Assembly (NCBI GenBank): GCA_942492625.1
Contig: CALOFM010000005.1
Span: forward strand, 1 to 64,000
DNA: 64,000 bases
Source of the DNA: Thiosymbion sp942492625
GTDB lineage: Bacteria; Pseudomonadota; Gammaproteobacteria; Chromatiales; Chromatiaceae
Reading direction: 5' to 3'
The notes under the pieces were generated by a model. The model saw only the letters and a program-made list of their open reading frames with translations. It did no database searches and had not been told where the DNA came from. Made by a program: the position numbers and the translations under genes. This document shows positions 26,363 to 35,184 of the stretch, piece by piece; the stretch's first letter is position 1; every line of letters begins with the position of its first letter.

Positions 26363-27325
26363 GTGAATCGTTCTGGCTTGGTGGCATTGCTCACGATCGG
26401 GCGCTTTGCGCCGCGGCTCTGGCCGGTGCTGCTGCTCGTCGCGCCCTGCGCCTTGGCGGATTACCAAACGGGTATCGAGGCCCTGAACCGGGGCGACCAT
26501 GCACGCGCCCTGTCGGAGTTGGAACCGCTGGCGCAGTCCGGCGACAGCCGTGCCCAATGGGCCCTCGGCTACATGCACCGCCGCGGGCTCGGCGTTCCGA
26601 AGGACCCGGCTCGCGCCGAAGCCTGGCGCAATCGGGCCGTTCAGGGGGTGGTCGGTACTCCCGCGGAGAAGAAACCCGTCCGACGGGCTCCTTCACAGGT
26701 CACAGGCCGCGGCAGCGGTTTCGTCGTCAGCGACCGCGGACACGTGCTGACCAATCATCATGTAGTCGCAAGATGCAGGCGCATTCAAGTGCGGTCGGGG
26801 CGAAAGACAGCGCAGGGGAAGCTGGCGAGCGCGAACGCGCGGGCAGACTTGGCGCTGCTCGATCTGTCCGCCCCCCTCACAGCCAAACCAGCGGTGCTCC
26901 GCCGACCGCCGAAAGCGGTCCTGGGCGAGCAGGTCCTGATCGCGGGCTACCCGCTGCAGGGCCTGCTCTCCCACGAGATGCACGTGTCCGTCGGCGTGGT
27001 GAGCGCGCTCGCCGGACCCCGTGGCGATCCCCGGTTCATCCAGGTCGGAACCCGGGTCCAACCCGGCAACAGCGGCGGTCCCGTGCTGGACAGGGAGGGA
27101 CGGGTGATCGGGGTGGTTGCCGGCGTGCTGCCGCCCGCAGACGCGGAGCGCGCCGGGGCGATCGGTCCCCTGCAGACCAGCTATGCCATACGGGGCGAGC
27201 TGATGGGATCCTTCCTCGACCGTGCCGGTGTACGCTATCGAACAAAGACGGAAAGGGCCTCGGACACCGAGACCCTGGCCGCTAAAGCGGAGTACTTCAC
27301 GGTACTCGTGGAGTGCCTGCACTGA
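26363..27325 (+). CDS. Secreted Sel1-repeat trypsin-like serine protease
   Basis: GTG start at 26363 with GGAGGGGAGG just upstream. 320 residues: a signal peptide, a Sel1/TPR-type repeat region (about 35-95, GDSRAQWALGYMHRRGLG), then an S1C-like protease domain with the triad H133 (VLTNHHVV), D162 (ADLALLDL) and S237 (QPGNSGGPVLD). No PDZ domain follows, unlike DegP. The Sel1 repeat may bind a partner or substrate. It lies upstream of the DUF3300-DUF2950 pair in the same direction. Probably periplasmic quality control or a regulatory protease; substrate unknown. Confidence 0.86.
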   Translation: MNRSGLVALLTIGRFAPRLWPVLLLVAPCALADYQTGIEALNRGDHARALSELEPLAQSGDSRAQWALGYMHRRGLGVPKDPARAEAWRNRAVQGVVGTPAEKKPVRRAPSQVTGRGSGFVVSDRGHVLTNHHVVARCRRIQVRSGRKTAQGKLASANARADLALLDLSAPLTAKPAVLRRPPKAVLGEQVLIAGYPLQGLLSHEMHVSVGVVSALAGPRGDPRFIQVGTRVQPGNSGGPVLDREGRVIGVVAGVLPPADAERAGAIGPLQTSYAIRGELMGSFLDRAGVRYRTKTERASDTETLAAKAEYFTVLVECLH

Positions 27326-27368
27326 TCGCGTAGTGGAATCGCGTCTCACGATGTCGGACCATAGGCCC

Positions 27369-28976
27369 ATGCGGAAAAAAAAGTTGAGTGCACACATGTT
27401 GAAACGCTTGATACCGGGTTTCCTAACGGCCCTGTGGCTCGTTCACGGCTCGCTCGTTGCCGAAGAGCAGCAGCAGGCAAGCGCCGCCAAGGACGAACAG
27501 CAGGCGCAACAGACGGCGGATCCGGAGCAGAGCGCAGAGGACACGGAGACGGCGCCGGCGCAGGCGCTTTTCCCGCCGGACCAGATCGAGCAGCTCGTCG
27601 CCCCCATCGCCCTGTATCCGGACGCCCTGGTCGCCCAGATGCTCATGGCCGCCACCTATCCCTTAGACATCGTACAAGCCGCCCGATGGACCCGCGACAA
27701 CGGGGACCTGGAGGGCGAGGCCCTGGAGGAGGCGGCCGAAGAACGGGCCTGGGACCCGAGCGTCAAGACCCTGGTGTTCTTTCCCGAAGTGCTTGAATAC
27801 ATGAGCGAGAATCTGGATTGGACCCAAGACCTCGGCGACGCCATGCTCGGCCAGCAGGACGAGCTCATGGACGCCGTACAGCGCCTGCGCAACGAGGCTC
27901 AGGACGCGGGAACCCTGCAGACCACCGAGCAGCAGCGGGTCGAGGCCGAGGGCGACACCATCGTCATTCAACCCGCTGAACCTCAGGTTGTCTACGTACC
28001 CACCTATGATCCCTCGACCGTCTACGGGCAGAGCGCACCACCGGCGACCACCTATTATCCCGCCACCTACACCGCCCCGGCAGCTGCTACCACCAGCTCA
28101 TCGAGCAGCGACAGTTGGATCAATTTCGGTGCGGGAGCCCTGGTCGGAGGTCTGCTCACCGCTGCCATCCTCTGGGACAGGAACGACACCACCATCTACT
28201 ACGGTGGACGCGGCCGTTACGGGGGAAGCGGCTATTGGGGCCGTCCCAATTACTGGGGCGGCGGCTGGAAGCGACCCGTGAACGTTAACCGCAACATCAA
28301 CGTCTCGCGCGGCGACGTCAACATTAACCGAGAGATCAAGAAGTGGGAGCACAATCCGGAGCGCCGCGGCGGTGTGCGCTACCGCGACAGCTCGACCACC
28401 AAGAAATACGCAAACGTCCGCAAGGAGCGAAACATCGACCGTGACTTGGCGCGGGGCCGCGACCCTGACCGGCAGCGACCCGGCGGCGGTAATCGCCCCG
28501 GTCGCGGAGGGGGCAGTCCTCCGGGATCGGGCGGCGGCGACCGCCCCGGACACGGGGGTGGGAATCGACCTGGCGGGGGAGATGGACTGCGCCCGAGCAC
28601 CAAACCGGCATCCAAGCCGGAGCGAAAACCGGGACAACGGCCAGCAGGACGGCCGGCACAGAAACCAGCAACCAGAGAAGCGGCGAGACCGACCCATAAA
28701 CGGACAGCAAAACCTACCCAGAGACCGGCGGCCAAGCCGGCAACAAAGCCCGCGGCGAAACCCGCCAAGAAAGCAGCGGCAAAGCCGGCGCAGCGGCCGG
28801 CCAGGACCGAAGGGGGCAGGTCCAGTGCTTTCAAGGTGGAAAAAAGCGGCATGGAACGGGCCGCCGGCAAGCGCGGCGCGAGCAGCCGCAGTGGCGGAAG
28901 TGGAGCAAAACGCGGCGGCGGAGGCGGAGCCAAACGCAGCGGCGGAGGCGCCGGGCGCGGCGGCGGTCGACGTTGA
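27369..28976 (+). CDS. Exported DUF3300 protein with basic low-complexity tail
   Basis: About 535 residues. The exact start is uncertain: ATGs at 27351, 27369 and 27396 all precede the signal peptide MLKRLIPGFLTALWLVHGSL. Residues around 70-200 form DUF3300: QIEQLVAPIALYPDALVAQM, DIVQAARWTRDN, WDPSVKTLVFFPEVLEYMSE, and VVYVPTYDPSTVYG. A glycine-rich hydrophobic stretch (INFGAGALVGGLLTAAILW) follows, then a long tail of Gly-Gly-Gly repeats and Lys-Pro-Ala repeats (KPAKKAAAKPAQRPA). The tail is strongly basic and could bind nucleic acid or acidic polymers. DUF3300 and DUF2950 genes are usually neighbours, as here; the function of neither is known. Confidence 0.85.
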   Translation: MRKKKLSAHMLKRLIPGFLTALWLVHGSLVAEEQQQASAAKDEQQAQQTADPEQSAEDTETAPAQALFPPDQIEQLVAPIALYPDALVAQMLMAATYPLDIVQAARWTRDNGDLEGEALEEAAEERAWDPSVKTLVFFPEVLEYMSENLDWTQDLGDAMLGQQDELMDAVQRLRNEAQDAGTLQTTEQQRVEAEGDTIVIQPAEPQVVYVPTYDPSTVYGQSAPPATTYYPATYTAPAAATTSSSSSDSWINFGAGALVGGLLTAAILWDRNDTTIYYGGRGRYGGSGYWGRPNYWGGGWKRPVNVNRNINVSRGDVNINREIKKWEHNPERRGGVRYRDSSTTKKYANVRKERNIDRDLARGRDPDRQRPGGGNRPGRGGGSPPGSGGGDRPGHGGGNRPGGGDGLRPSTKPASKPERKPGQRPAGRPAQKPATREAARPTHKRTAKPTQRPAAKPATKPAAKPAKKAAAKPAQRPARTEGGRSSAFKVEKSGMERAAGKRGASSRSGGSGAKRGGGGGAKRSGGGAGRGGGRR

Positions 28977-29031
28977 TAGGCACGGCGAGTAGAAACCCCA
29001 ATCCGGCCGAAAAGCTCTGGAGACGAAATAG

Positions 29032-29961
29032 ATGATTTCCGACAACCGCACGAGATTGATCACACTGACCATGGGCGTGGCCTTGGTGTTGCTTGCCACA
29101 TCAGCCGGCGCAACGGGGCAGCGCCATTTTCCGAGCCCCGAAGCAGCCGTAAAGGCCCTGGTTGAGGCAGCCGACGCGGACGACAGAGACGCCGTCCTGG
29201 CGTTGCTGGGCCCGCAGGGCGAGGCGGTGCGCTCCAACGACCCGGTGGCAGACTCACTGGAGCGAAAGGGGTTCGTTGCTGCCGCGAGAGAGGAGACTCA
29301 GATCGTCCTGGACGGCGATGACTATGCGTTCCTGAGCATCGGCAGCGACGCATGGCCCTTTGCAATCCCCCTGATCAAAGAACCCGATGGCTGGCGCTTC
29401 GACACGGAGGCCGGAATCGAGACGCTGCTCGACCGGCGTATCGGGCGCAACGAGCTGCACACCATCGCGGTGACCAGGACGTTCGTGGAGGCCCAGTACG
29501 AGTATGCCTCCCGAGACCGAAACGGGGACGGCAAGCACGAATTCGCGCAGAAGCTCATGAGCACCCCTGGAGAGCAGGACGGGCTTTACTGGCCGGTACC
29601 TGACGGTGGGCGCGAGAGTCCCATGGGCCGACTAGTGGCCGAGGCCGTCTCCGAAGGCTATCAGCCTGGCCGTGAGAACGGCCCGACCGCCTATCATGGC
29701 TACTACTATCGTCCGCTGACCGGACAGGGCGAGAATGCCCCGGGCGGTGCCAAGAGCTACATCGAAGACGGGGACATGACCCGTGGATTCGCCCTCCTCG
29801 CCTACCCTGCGGAGTATGGGAGCTCGGGAATCATGAGCTTTCTGGTTAACCAGTCTGGCATCCTCTACCAGAAAGACCTGGGGGAGGAAACCGCAGCGGT
29901 CGCCGCCGCCATCGCCGAGTATGACCCCGACCGGAGCTGGGAGCCGGTGACCGATCAGTAA
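29032..29961 (+). CDS. Exported DUF2950 protein
   Basis: 309 residues. Signal peptide to about residue 27, then the DUF2950 features: FPSPEAAVKALVEAADADDR, GWRFDTEAGIETLLDRRIG, EAQYEYASRDRNGDGKHEFA, MSTPGEQDGLYWPV, GYYYRPLTGQGENAPGGAKS and FALLAYPAEYGSSGIMSF. It starts 55 bp after the DUF3300 gene, probably in one transcript. The pair is found across proteobacteria; role unknown, possibly in envelope stress. Confidence 0.9.
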   Translation: MISDNRTRLITLTMGVALVLLATSAGATGQRHFPSPEAAVKALVEAADADDRDAVLALLGPQGEAVRSNDPVADSLERKGFVAAAREETQIVLDGDDYAFLSIGSDAWPFAIPLIKEPDGWRFDTEAGIETLLDRRIGRNELHTIAVTRTFVEAQYEYASRDRNGDGKHEFAQKLMSTPGEQDGLYWPVPDGGRESPMGRLVAEAVSEGYQPGRENGPTAYHGYYYRPLTGQGENAPGGAKSYIEDGDMTRGFALLAYPAEYGSSGIMSFLVNQSGILYQKDLGEETAAVAAAIAEYDPDRSWEPVTDQ

Positions 29962-30282
29962 GCCGCTTCATCAATCCTATCTTTCGTACCACACCGGCTA
30001 CTCGAAGCTCGGTGTCCACACGCAATCAGCGGATTGACGAGTGAAAGGGCTGCGCGACGTACTTCGGCGGACGCGAAACGGTGTTGTTCCCGCCTTTAAC
30101 GAGAGAATCAGTTGCAATGCGCCATTGCACACCAAACTGGTGCCGGGAGGCGATTTTTCCACCAAGATGCGGCAGAATCCCCCCAATGGGAAGCCGCACT
30201 CCCGGCCATATGCCGATCCGGCGGATACGGATAAGAGCAGGCGGCCGATCACCTCCGAAACCATCCCGGGCGGAAAAGACGG
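29962..30282. other. Intergenic region without recognised feature
   Basis: 321 bases between the DUF2950 gene and the next protease gene. Short frames exist on both strands without start signals or recognisable motifs. No terminator or repeat was identified. Confidence 0.4.
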
Positions 30283-31758
30283 ATGACTGACGAAAAGGCA
30301 ACATCCAAGCTCCTCGGCCGAAAGCCGCGCAGGGCATCGGGCGCACTCGCGGCGATGTTCGCGCTTGCGCCCGTACTCGTCGCTGGTGAGATCTTTCGCT
30401 ACCAGGACGATCAGGGTAACTGGCATTTCACCGACGATCCGCCGGAGCGCTACGAGTCCTCCGTCGTCCCCGGCATCGCCACCTCTAAGACAATGCCAAA
30501 AAAGACCAAGCCCGAGACGGACCTTGCGTCCCGTCTCCAGTCGACCTTCAACCCCATTACGCCGATCGCTTACGCCACCATGGCGGTGGTCGCAATCAAG
30601 AACGACTCTTCCGAGGGCTCGGGATTCTTCTGCTCCGAAGAGGGCCACATACTGACCAACATGCACTTGGTGAGGCCCGCACCCGCAGAGAATCCGGATG
30701 AGCGCTTGACGGCACTCAACGAGCAGGAAGAGAAGCTGCAGGCTCTCGAGACGAACGTGCAACAGACCCGCACCCGGCTGGAGTCCATGAAGCAGGACCT
30801 GGGGGGCTACGAGGAGCTGATCGAGAAGGCGCGCGACGAAAAGACCCGGACCATGGCTACGGAAGCACACAAGCGCCTGACGGAGCGCTACGCCGCGGAG
30901 CGAGGAAAGGCATCTGCGATGGGCCGCAACATTCGCAAGAGCAAGACCCAGCTGCGGGATGAAAAGCGGAAGCTGAACTTCAAACGCAGCTATGGGGCGC
31001 CAAAGACCCAGTTCGATATCATGCTCAAGGACGGAACCGAGCTGGTGGCCAGGCTCGTCGAGACCAGCGACGAGCAGGATCTCGCCCTACTAAAGCTGGA
31101 GGGCTACCGCACCCCCTTCCTCAGACTCGACGCGACCACACCGCTATCCCAAGGGGCTCGTGTGTTCGCCATCGGCAACCCACTGGGCATGCAGGCGGCG
31201 GTATCCTCGGGGGTAGTCACCCAGATCGCACCCGAGCACCTGTACACAGATGCGCAGATCCTTCCCGGTAGCAGCGGCGGCCCCCTCATCCTGGAGAACG
31301 GCGCGGTGATCGGCATCAGCGTCGCACGCAGAGTGGCAGCCGGGAGCTCCAAGTACGCGGCGGGATTCGGCGAGGCCATCCCGGCCTCCGTGGCCGTTCG
31401 GGAGTTCCCCAACGCTCTGGTCGCAGCGGCTGCAGAGGCCGCCCATCCGGGGTTGACGCGCACACAGGACCCCTTCTGGGGGGCAACCTTCGGACCGAGC
31501 GGGTCCGATAGCCCGGGGGCGAGTCCGACGGACGAATCGAGCAGCGGCCCGGCCCGCAGCTTCGGCATAGCCCAGCCACAAATTCGCGGAGCCGAGCGGA
31601 TCGGAACCGACGACTCGGCACCCGTGCGCTTGATCCTTTCGAACGGGCACGGGGATGCTCGCGCACCGGAGCCCACCGTTGAGCCTGCTGCGCGCACCCT
31701 GGACTTCCCCCCGGAGGGCGGCGGGCTCCCCCCGGGAATCTCCTTGCCCGAGGAGTGA
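30283..31758 (+). CDS. Trypsin-like protease with DUF4124 and a coiled coil between catalytic residues
   Basis: 491 residues. After a signal/anchor segment (GALAAMFALAPVLVAG) comes a DUF4124 motif (EIFRYQDDQGNWHFTDDPP, residues 36-54). The protease core has H128 (ILTNMHLV), D266 (SDEQDLALLKL) and S331 (LPGSSGGPLIL). Between H128 and D266 lies about 100 residues of charged heptad-like coiled coil (roughly 140-235, QEEKLQALETNVQQTRTRLE), an insertion not normal in S1 proteases, where the two are about 30-40 residues apart. The C-terminal 90 residues are Pro/Ser-rich and probably disordered. Likely periplasmic. The stop overlaps a GTG of the next frame, suggesting co-transcription with the following gene. 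Confidence 0.82.
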   Translation: MTDEKATSKLLGRKPRRASGALAAMFALAPVLVAGEIFRYQDDQGNWHFTDDPPERYESSVVPGIATSKTMPKKTKPETDLASRLQSTFNPITPIAYATMAVVAIKNDSSEGSGFFCSEEGHILTNMHLVRPAPAENPDERLTALNEQEEKLQALETNVQQTRTRLESMKQDLGGYEELIEKARDEKTRTMATEAHKRLTERYAAERGKASAMGRNIRKSKTQLRDEKRKLNFKRSYGAPKTQFDIMLKDGTELVARLVETSDEQDLALLKLEGYRTPFLRLDATTPLSQGARVFAIGNPLGMQAAVSSGVVTQIAPEHLYTDAQILPGSSGGPLILENGAVIGISVARRVAAGSSKYAAGFGEAIPASVAVREFPNALVAAAAEAAHPGLTRTQDPFWGATFGPSGSDSPGASPTDESSSGPARSFGIAQPQIRGAERIGTDDSAPVRLILSNGHGDARAPEPTVEPAARTLDFPPEGGGLPPGISLPEE

Positions 31759-31772
31759 GCCTGTTTCACGCC

Positions 31773-32693
31773 ATGTCAAAGAAAACCCCCAACGGTACCC
31801 GCCGCAACATCGACGGGAATCCCTGCGTCTACTATGACGGTTACTGGATCAAGTGCTACGAGCCGCCGGCGGACACCCTGGATGCCAAGAAACGCCTGAT
31901 ACACGCCCTTACCCGGCGCCTGTTCAACCACGTCGAGCACGGGATTAACATCCCCGGTATCCGCCTCGATGAGGCCCGCCAGGCCTACGAGCGCGAGACG
32001 GATCCGGAGCGCAAGCGGGTCAACGGCGCCATGCTCGCCGGCGCTCTGTTCAATAGGGCCGCAGACATCTTCACCAAGGTCGTGGAACTGCAGGGGGTCG
32101 GAGTGAAGATTGCGACCGACGATGCCCTCATGAACGAATGCGGGCAGTGTCTGCTCGAGGCCCTGGAGCTCGGGCGCATGGTTCGCCACCGCGGCGGCGA
32201 CGAGGGTATCGATGAGCTTTGGGGCGAGCCGTTCAAGGCCTTTTCCGTTCCGGTGGAGGACTTCTACGAGAGCCGCTATCTCAAGATTGCGCAGACCATG
32301 CGCGACATCGACCTAATCGCCGACGCCCTGGTGGACACGCTGGGCGGCGACAAGCTCTATCCCGCCATTGAGCCGCGTATCCGTGAGCTGGCCGATGCGG
32401 CCAAGCACAAGTGCGAAACCCTGCGCACGGACCCCGTGATCTTCGAAGTCTGGCCGGCCTTCGTCGTGGCCGGAGAGCGGCTCACCCGCCTCGAGCCCAA
32501 GCTGCCACGGCGCCCCACCAAGGAGCAGAAGCGGCGCGCCAAGAAGGCGATCCGGCTCATTGGCGAGACGGTCACACTGCTGGGAAATATCGCCCGTGCA
32601 CGGATTTCCATGCCGAAGAGCACGCGGGAATTCCTGGCCCGGTGCCATCGATTTGATCTCTCGGACAACGACAACAACCATGTGGGCGACTGA
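31773..32693 (+). CDS. Conserved hypothetical cytoplasmic protein
   Basis: 306 residues from the ATG at 31773 (MSKKTPNGTRRNIDGNPCVY); a GTG at 31755 overlapping the upstream stop is an alternative start, and neither has a good ribosome site. No signal peptide or membrane segment. Predicted mostly helical, with YYDGYWIKCYEPPADTLDAK, MLAGALFNRAADIFTKVVEL, LEALELGRMVRHRGGDEGID and a basic segment PRRPTKEQKRRAKKAIRLIG. No known family recognised. Its stop lies 46 bp from the end of the convergent aceK gene. Confidence 0.65.
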   Translation: MSKKTPNGTRRNIDGNPCVYYDGYWIKCYEPPADTLDAKKRLIHALTRRLFNHVEHGINIPGIRLDEARQAYERETDPERKRVNGAMLAGALFNRAADIFTKVVELQGVGVKIATDDALMNECGQCLLEALELGRMVRHRGGDEGIDELWGEPFKAFSVPVEDFYESRYLKIAQTMRDIDLIADALVDTLGGDKLYPAIEPRIRELADAAKHKCETLRTDPVIFEVWPAFVVAGERLTRLEPKLPRRPTKEQKRRAKKAIRLIGETVTLLGNIARARISMPKSTREFLARCHRFDLSDNDNNHVGD

Positions 32694-32738
32694 GTCGCGA
32701 ATACAGGTTGATCCAGCACCCTGCCCGGCGGCCCTTGC

Positions 32739-34511
32739 TCAGGCGGAAGCGGCGATGATCGGTGGCTCTTCAGCCTCCGATTGCTTCTGCCCCTGTGGAA
32801 AACGCCTCTCCGGCGGGTAGGTGAATACGTCATCCATACGGCCGGCCCGGATATTCTCTTGGCGTTGACGCCACCAGTCGGCCCGCAGCAACTCCGGGTG
32901 AAACTCCAGAAAAAACTTGCGGATTCTCGGGTCCGTGAGCAGGAAGGTCTCGAACTCCTCCGGGAAGACATCCTCCGGGGCCGCCGTATACCAGGGCTCG
33001 TCGGACATCTCCATCTCAGGAAAGGGCGCCTCCGGAATCTCGCGGAAGTTGCATTCGGTCAGGTAGCAAATCTCGTCATAATCATAGAAGACCACGCGTC
33101 CTTGGCGGGTTACTCCGAAGTTCTTGAACAGAAAGTCGCCGGGGAAGATATTCGCCGCGGCCAGCTGCTTGATGGCGTTGCCATACTCCCTGACCGCGTG
33201 CCTTAGCTGCTCGTCATGGGCCGATTGCAGGAAGAGGTTGAGCGGGCGCATGCGCCGCTCGATGTAGAGGTGCTTGATAACGACCTGATCCCCCTCGAAC
33301 TGCAGGCTGCTCGCCGCCTCTTCCTGTAGATGCTCCAACAGATCTTTGGAGAAACGGGTCTGCGGGAAGGCGGCGTCCGAGTACTCCCAGGAGTCCGCCA
33401 TGCGTCCGACACGGTCGTGTAGCTTGACCAGCTGGTACTTCTCCTTGACCGTCGCCCGGGTCATCTCCTTGGGCGGCGCGAAGCGGTCCTTGATGACCTT
33501 GAACACATAGGGATACGACGGCAGGGTGAATACGCACATCACCATGCCGCGGATACCCGGCGCCACGATGAAATCGTCGCTGGAGTAGCGCAGGTGCTTG
33601 AGGAAGGAGCGGTAGAACTCGGCCTTGCCGAACTTATGAAAGCCGATGGCCGTGTAGAGCTCCGCCTTACCCTTGTGGGGCATCAAGGGACGCAGAAACT
33701 CCACCACCGCGGCCGGCACCTCGGTGTCCACCATGAAATAGGCGCGGGAGAAGCTGAAGACGTCCGAGATCTCGTCCAATCCGGCCAGCAGGGTGTCCAC
33801 GTAGAGTCCGCCGTCGTCGTCGTTCAGTACCGGGATGACGAAGGGGATCTGGTCGGCCCCGTTGATGGCCTTGCCGATGATGTGGGCGCCCTTGTTGCGA
33901 TAGAAGGCCTGGCTCAGCACCGCGAGCTGGAAATTTTCGTCCCGGTCTTTGCCGCGGGGGAAACGGGCGCGGATGGCCCGCATGAGATTGCGCACATCGG
34001 TGCGGCGGTCACGAAAGGGAAGGCGGAAGCCGAAGCTCTCCAGAATCTCGGAAATGACTTGGCCGAAGCCGTCCCGTGCGGGGTAAAAGCTGCGAAAGCT
34101 GGGGACCTCGGACTCCAGGTGCTCGGTGGACACCGCCGGCCAAACGAAGATGAAGCTGTTGTTGTAAAAGCTGCGGTGAAATAGATGGCAGAAGACCGAA
34201 TTGTAATAGGCCTCCGCGAGCTCGGGCTGGAAGTGCTCGGGAAGCATGCGCAGGTACTCGACCTTGACCCGCCGCCACAGCTGCTCGTCGCAATCCTGGA
34301 TCCCGAACTCGGAGCGAAGACCGGCGATGGTCTCGCCGACCCGCCGGTCGTAGTAGCTGATACGTTCCCTGGCGGTGCGTTGCACCGCTTCCCAATCCCC
34401 GTCCTCGAACCGCTGACGCGCACCGGCTGTGGTCACCCGAAACAAACGGTAATGACGGTTGAAGCCGGAGAGGATCGATCTGGCGATCTGCTTTGCAAAA
34501 ACCCAGGCCAT
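32739..34511 (-). CDS. aceK: Isocitrate dehydrogenase kinase/phosphatase
   Basis: 590 residues from the ATG at 34509-34511 (MAWVFAKQIARSILSGFNRH), close to the E. coli length of 578; an upstream extension to 34607 overlaps rraA and is rejected. AceK phosphorylates and dephosphorylates isocitrate dehydrogenase and so sends isocitrate into the glyoxylate shunt. Conserved stretches: HRSFYNNSFIFVWPA, FSFSRAYFMVDTEVPAAVVE, RGMVMCVFTLPSYPYVFKVI with the ATP-site region, RMRPLNLFLQSA, and FGVTRQGRVVFYDYDEICYL. It starts 14 bp after rraA in the operon aceA-rraA-aceK. Confidence 0.97.
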   Translation of the reverse strand: MAWVFAKQIARSILSGFNRHYRLFRVTTAGARQRFEDGDWEAVQRTARERISYYDRRVGETIAGLRSEFGIQDCDEQLWRRVKVEYLRMLPEHFQPELAEAYYNSVFCHLFHRSFYNNSFIFVWPAVSTEHLESEVPSFRSFYPARDGFGQVISEILESFGFRLPFRDRRTDVRNLMRAIRARFPRGKDRDENFQLAVLSQAFYRNKGAHIIGKAINGADQIPFVIPVLNDDDGGLYVDTLLAGLDEISDVFSFSRAYFMVDTEVPAAVVEFLRPLMPHKGKAELYTAIGFHKFGKAEFYRSFLKHLRYSSDDFIVAPGIRGMVMCVFTLPSYPYVFKVIKDRFAPPKEMTRATVKEKYQLVKLHDRVGRMADSWEYSDAAFPQTRFSKDLLEHLQEEAASSLQFEGDQVVIKHLYIERRMRPLNLFLQSAHDEQLRHAVREYGNAIKQLAAANIFPGDFLFKNFGVTRQGRVVFYDYDEICYLTECNFREIPEAPFPEMEMSDEPWYTAAPEDVFPEEFETFLLTDPRIRKFFLEFHPELLRADWWRQRQENIRAGRMDDVFTYPPERRFPQGQKQSEAEEPPIIAASA

Positions 34512-34525
34512 AGTTTTGCCAACCG

Positions 34526-35014
34526 TCAGCCGGCTTCCAAAAGCATCTCGGCAGAAACGAGAATGCCGTCCTCGTCGCAATAGACATGCTCGCCAGGGCG
34601 GAAGCACACGCCCGCGAAGTTGACCGGAATGTCCCGCTGCCCTTCCCCGCGCTTCTCGCTCTTGCGCGGGTTGGTGGCCAGCGCCTTCACGCCGAGTTCC
34701 ATTCCGGCAATGTCGACCGAGTCCCGCACGCAGCCGAACATCAGCACCCCGGCCCAGCCGTTCCCCACCGCATTGGCGGCGATCATGTCACCGAGCATGG
34801 CGTAGCGCAGGGACCCGCCGGCGTCCACCACCAGCACCCTGCCCTCACCCGGCTCGGCCAGCGCGGATTTGACCAGAGAGTTGTCTTCGAAGCACTTTAC
34901 GGTGGCGATGGGACCGGCAAAGCGGCTGCGGCCGCCGAAGTCCCGGAAGATGGGGTCGCAAACCTGGACTCGATCGCCGAAGTCGTCGAAGAGATCGGCC
35001 GTTTTGAAGGTCAT
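34526..35014 (-). CDS. rraA: Ribonuclease E activity regulator RraA / aldolase-like
   Basis: 162 residues from the ATG at 35012-35014, with GGAG 8 bases upstream; a TTG one codon earlier is not needed. Motifs: TADLFDDFGDRVQVCDPIF, LVVDAGGSLRYAMLGDMIAA, AGVLMFGCVRDSVDI, and the acidic end YCDEDGILVSAEMLL. RraA trimers bind RNase E and inhibit it in E. coli; related proteins are 4-hydroxy-4-methyl-2-oxoglutarate aldolases, and the sequence includes the residues both share. Lying between aceA and aceK, it may have been recruited to control stability of this operon's mRNA or to handle oxaloacetate (inference). Confidence 0.92.
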   Translation of the reverse strand: MTFKTADLFDDFGDRVQVCDPIFRDFGGRSRFAGPIATVKCFEDNSLVKSALAEPGEGRVLVVDAGGSLRYAMLGDMIAANAVGNGWAGVLMFGCVRDSVDIAGMELGVKALATNPRKSEKRGEGQRDIPVNFAGVCFRPGEHVYCDEDGILVSAEMLLEAG

Positions 35015-35028
35015 CAAATAAGCTCCAG

Positions 35029-35061
35029 AAAAAAAAGCCCGGCCCCGGTTGGGGCTCGGGC
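35029..35061 (-). terminator. Rho-independent terminator between aceA and rraA
   Basis: Read on the minus strand: GCCCGAGCCCC, loop AACC, GGGGCCGGGC, then eight T. The stem pairs ten bases with one bulged A. It sits about 120 bp after the aceA stop and only 14 bp before the rraA start, with the rraA ribosome site directly behind the T run. It probably limits readthrough into rraA-aceK. Confidence 0.85.
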
Positions 35062-35184
35062 ATGTCTAACTGTGGGCAGTTCTCAGTGGGCAGCTCGCAC
35101 TAACATTCTGTTGCTGCCGCGCCTTGGCGCAATTGCGCAGGCCCTTTCCCACTTGGCCGGGAAAGCCTGCTTGCGGTTGCTTGT

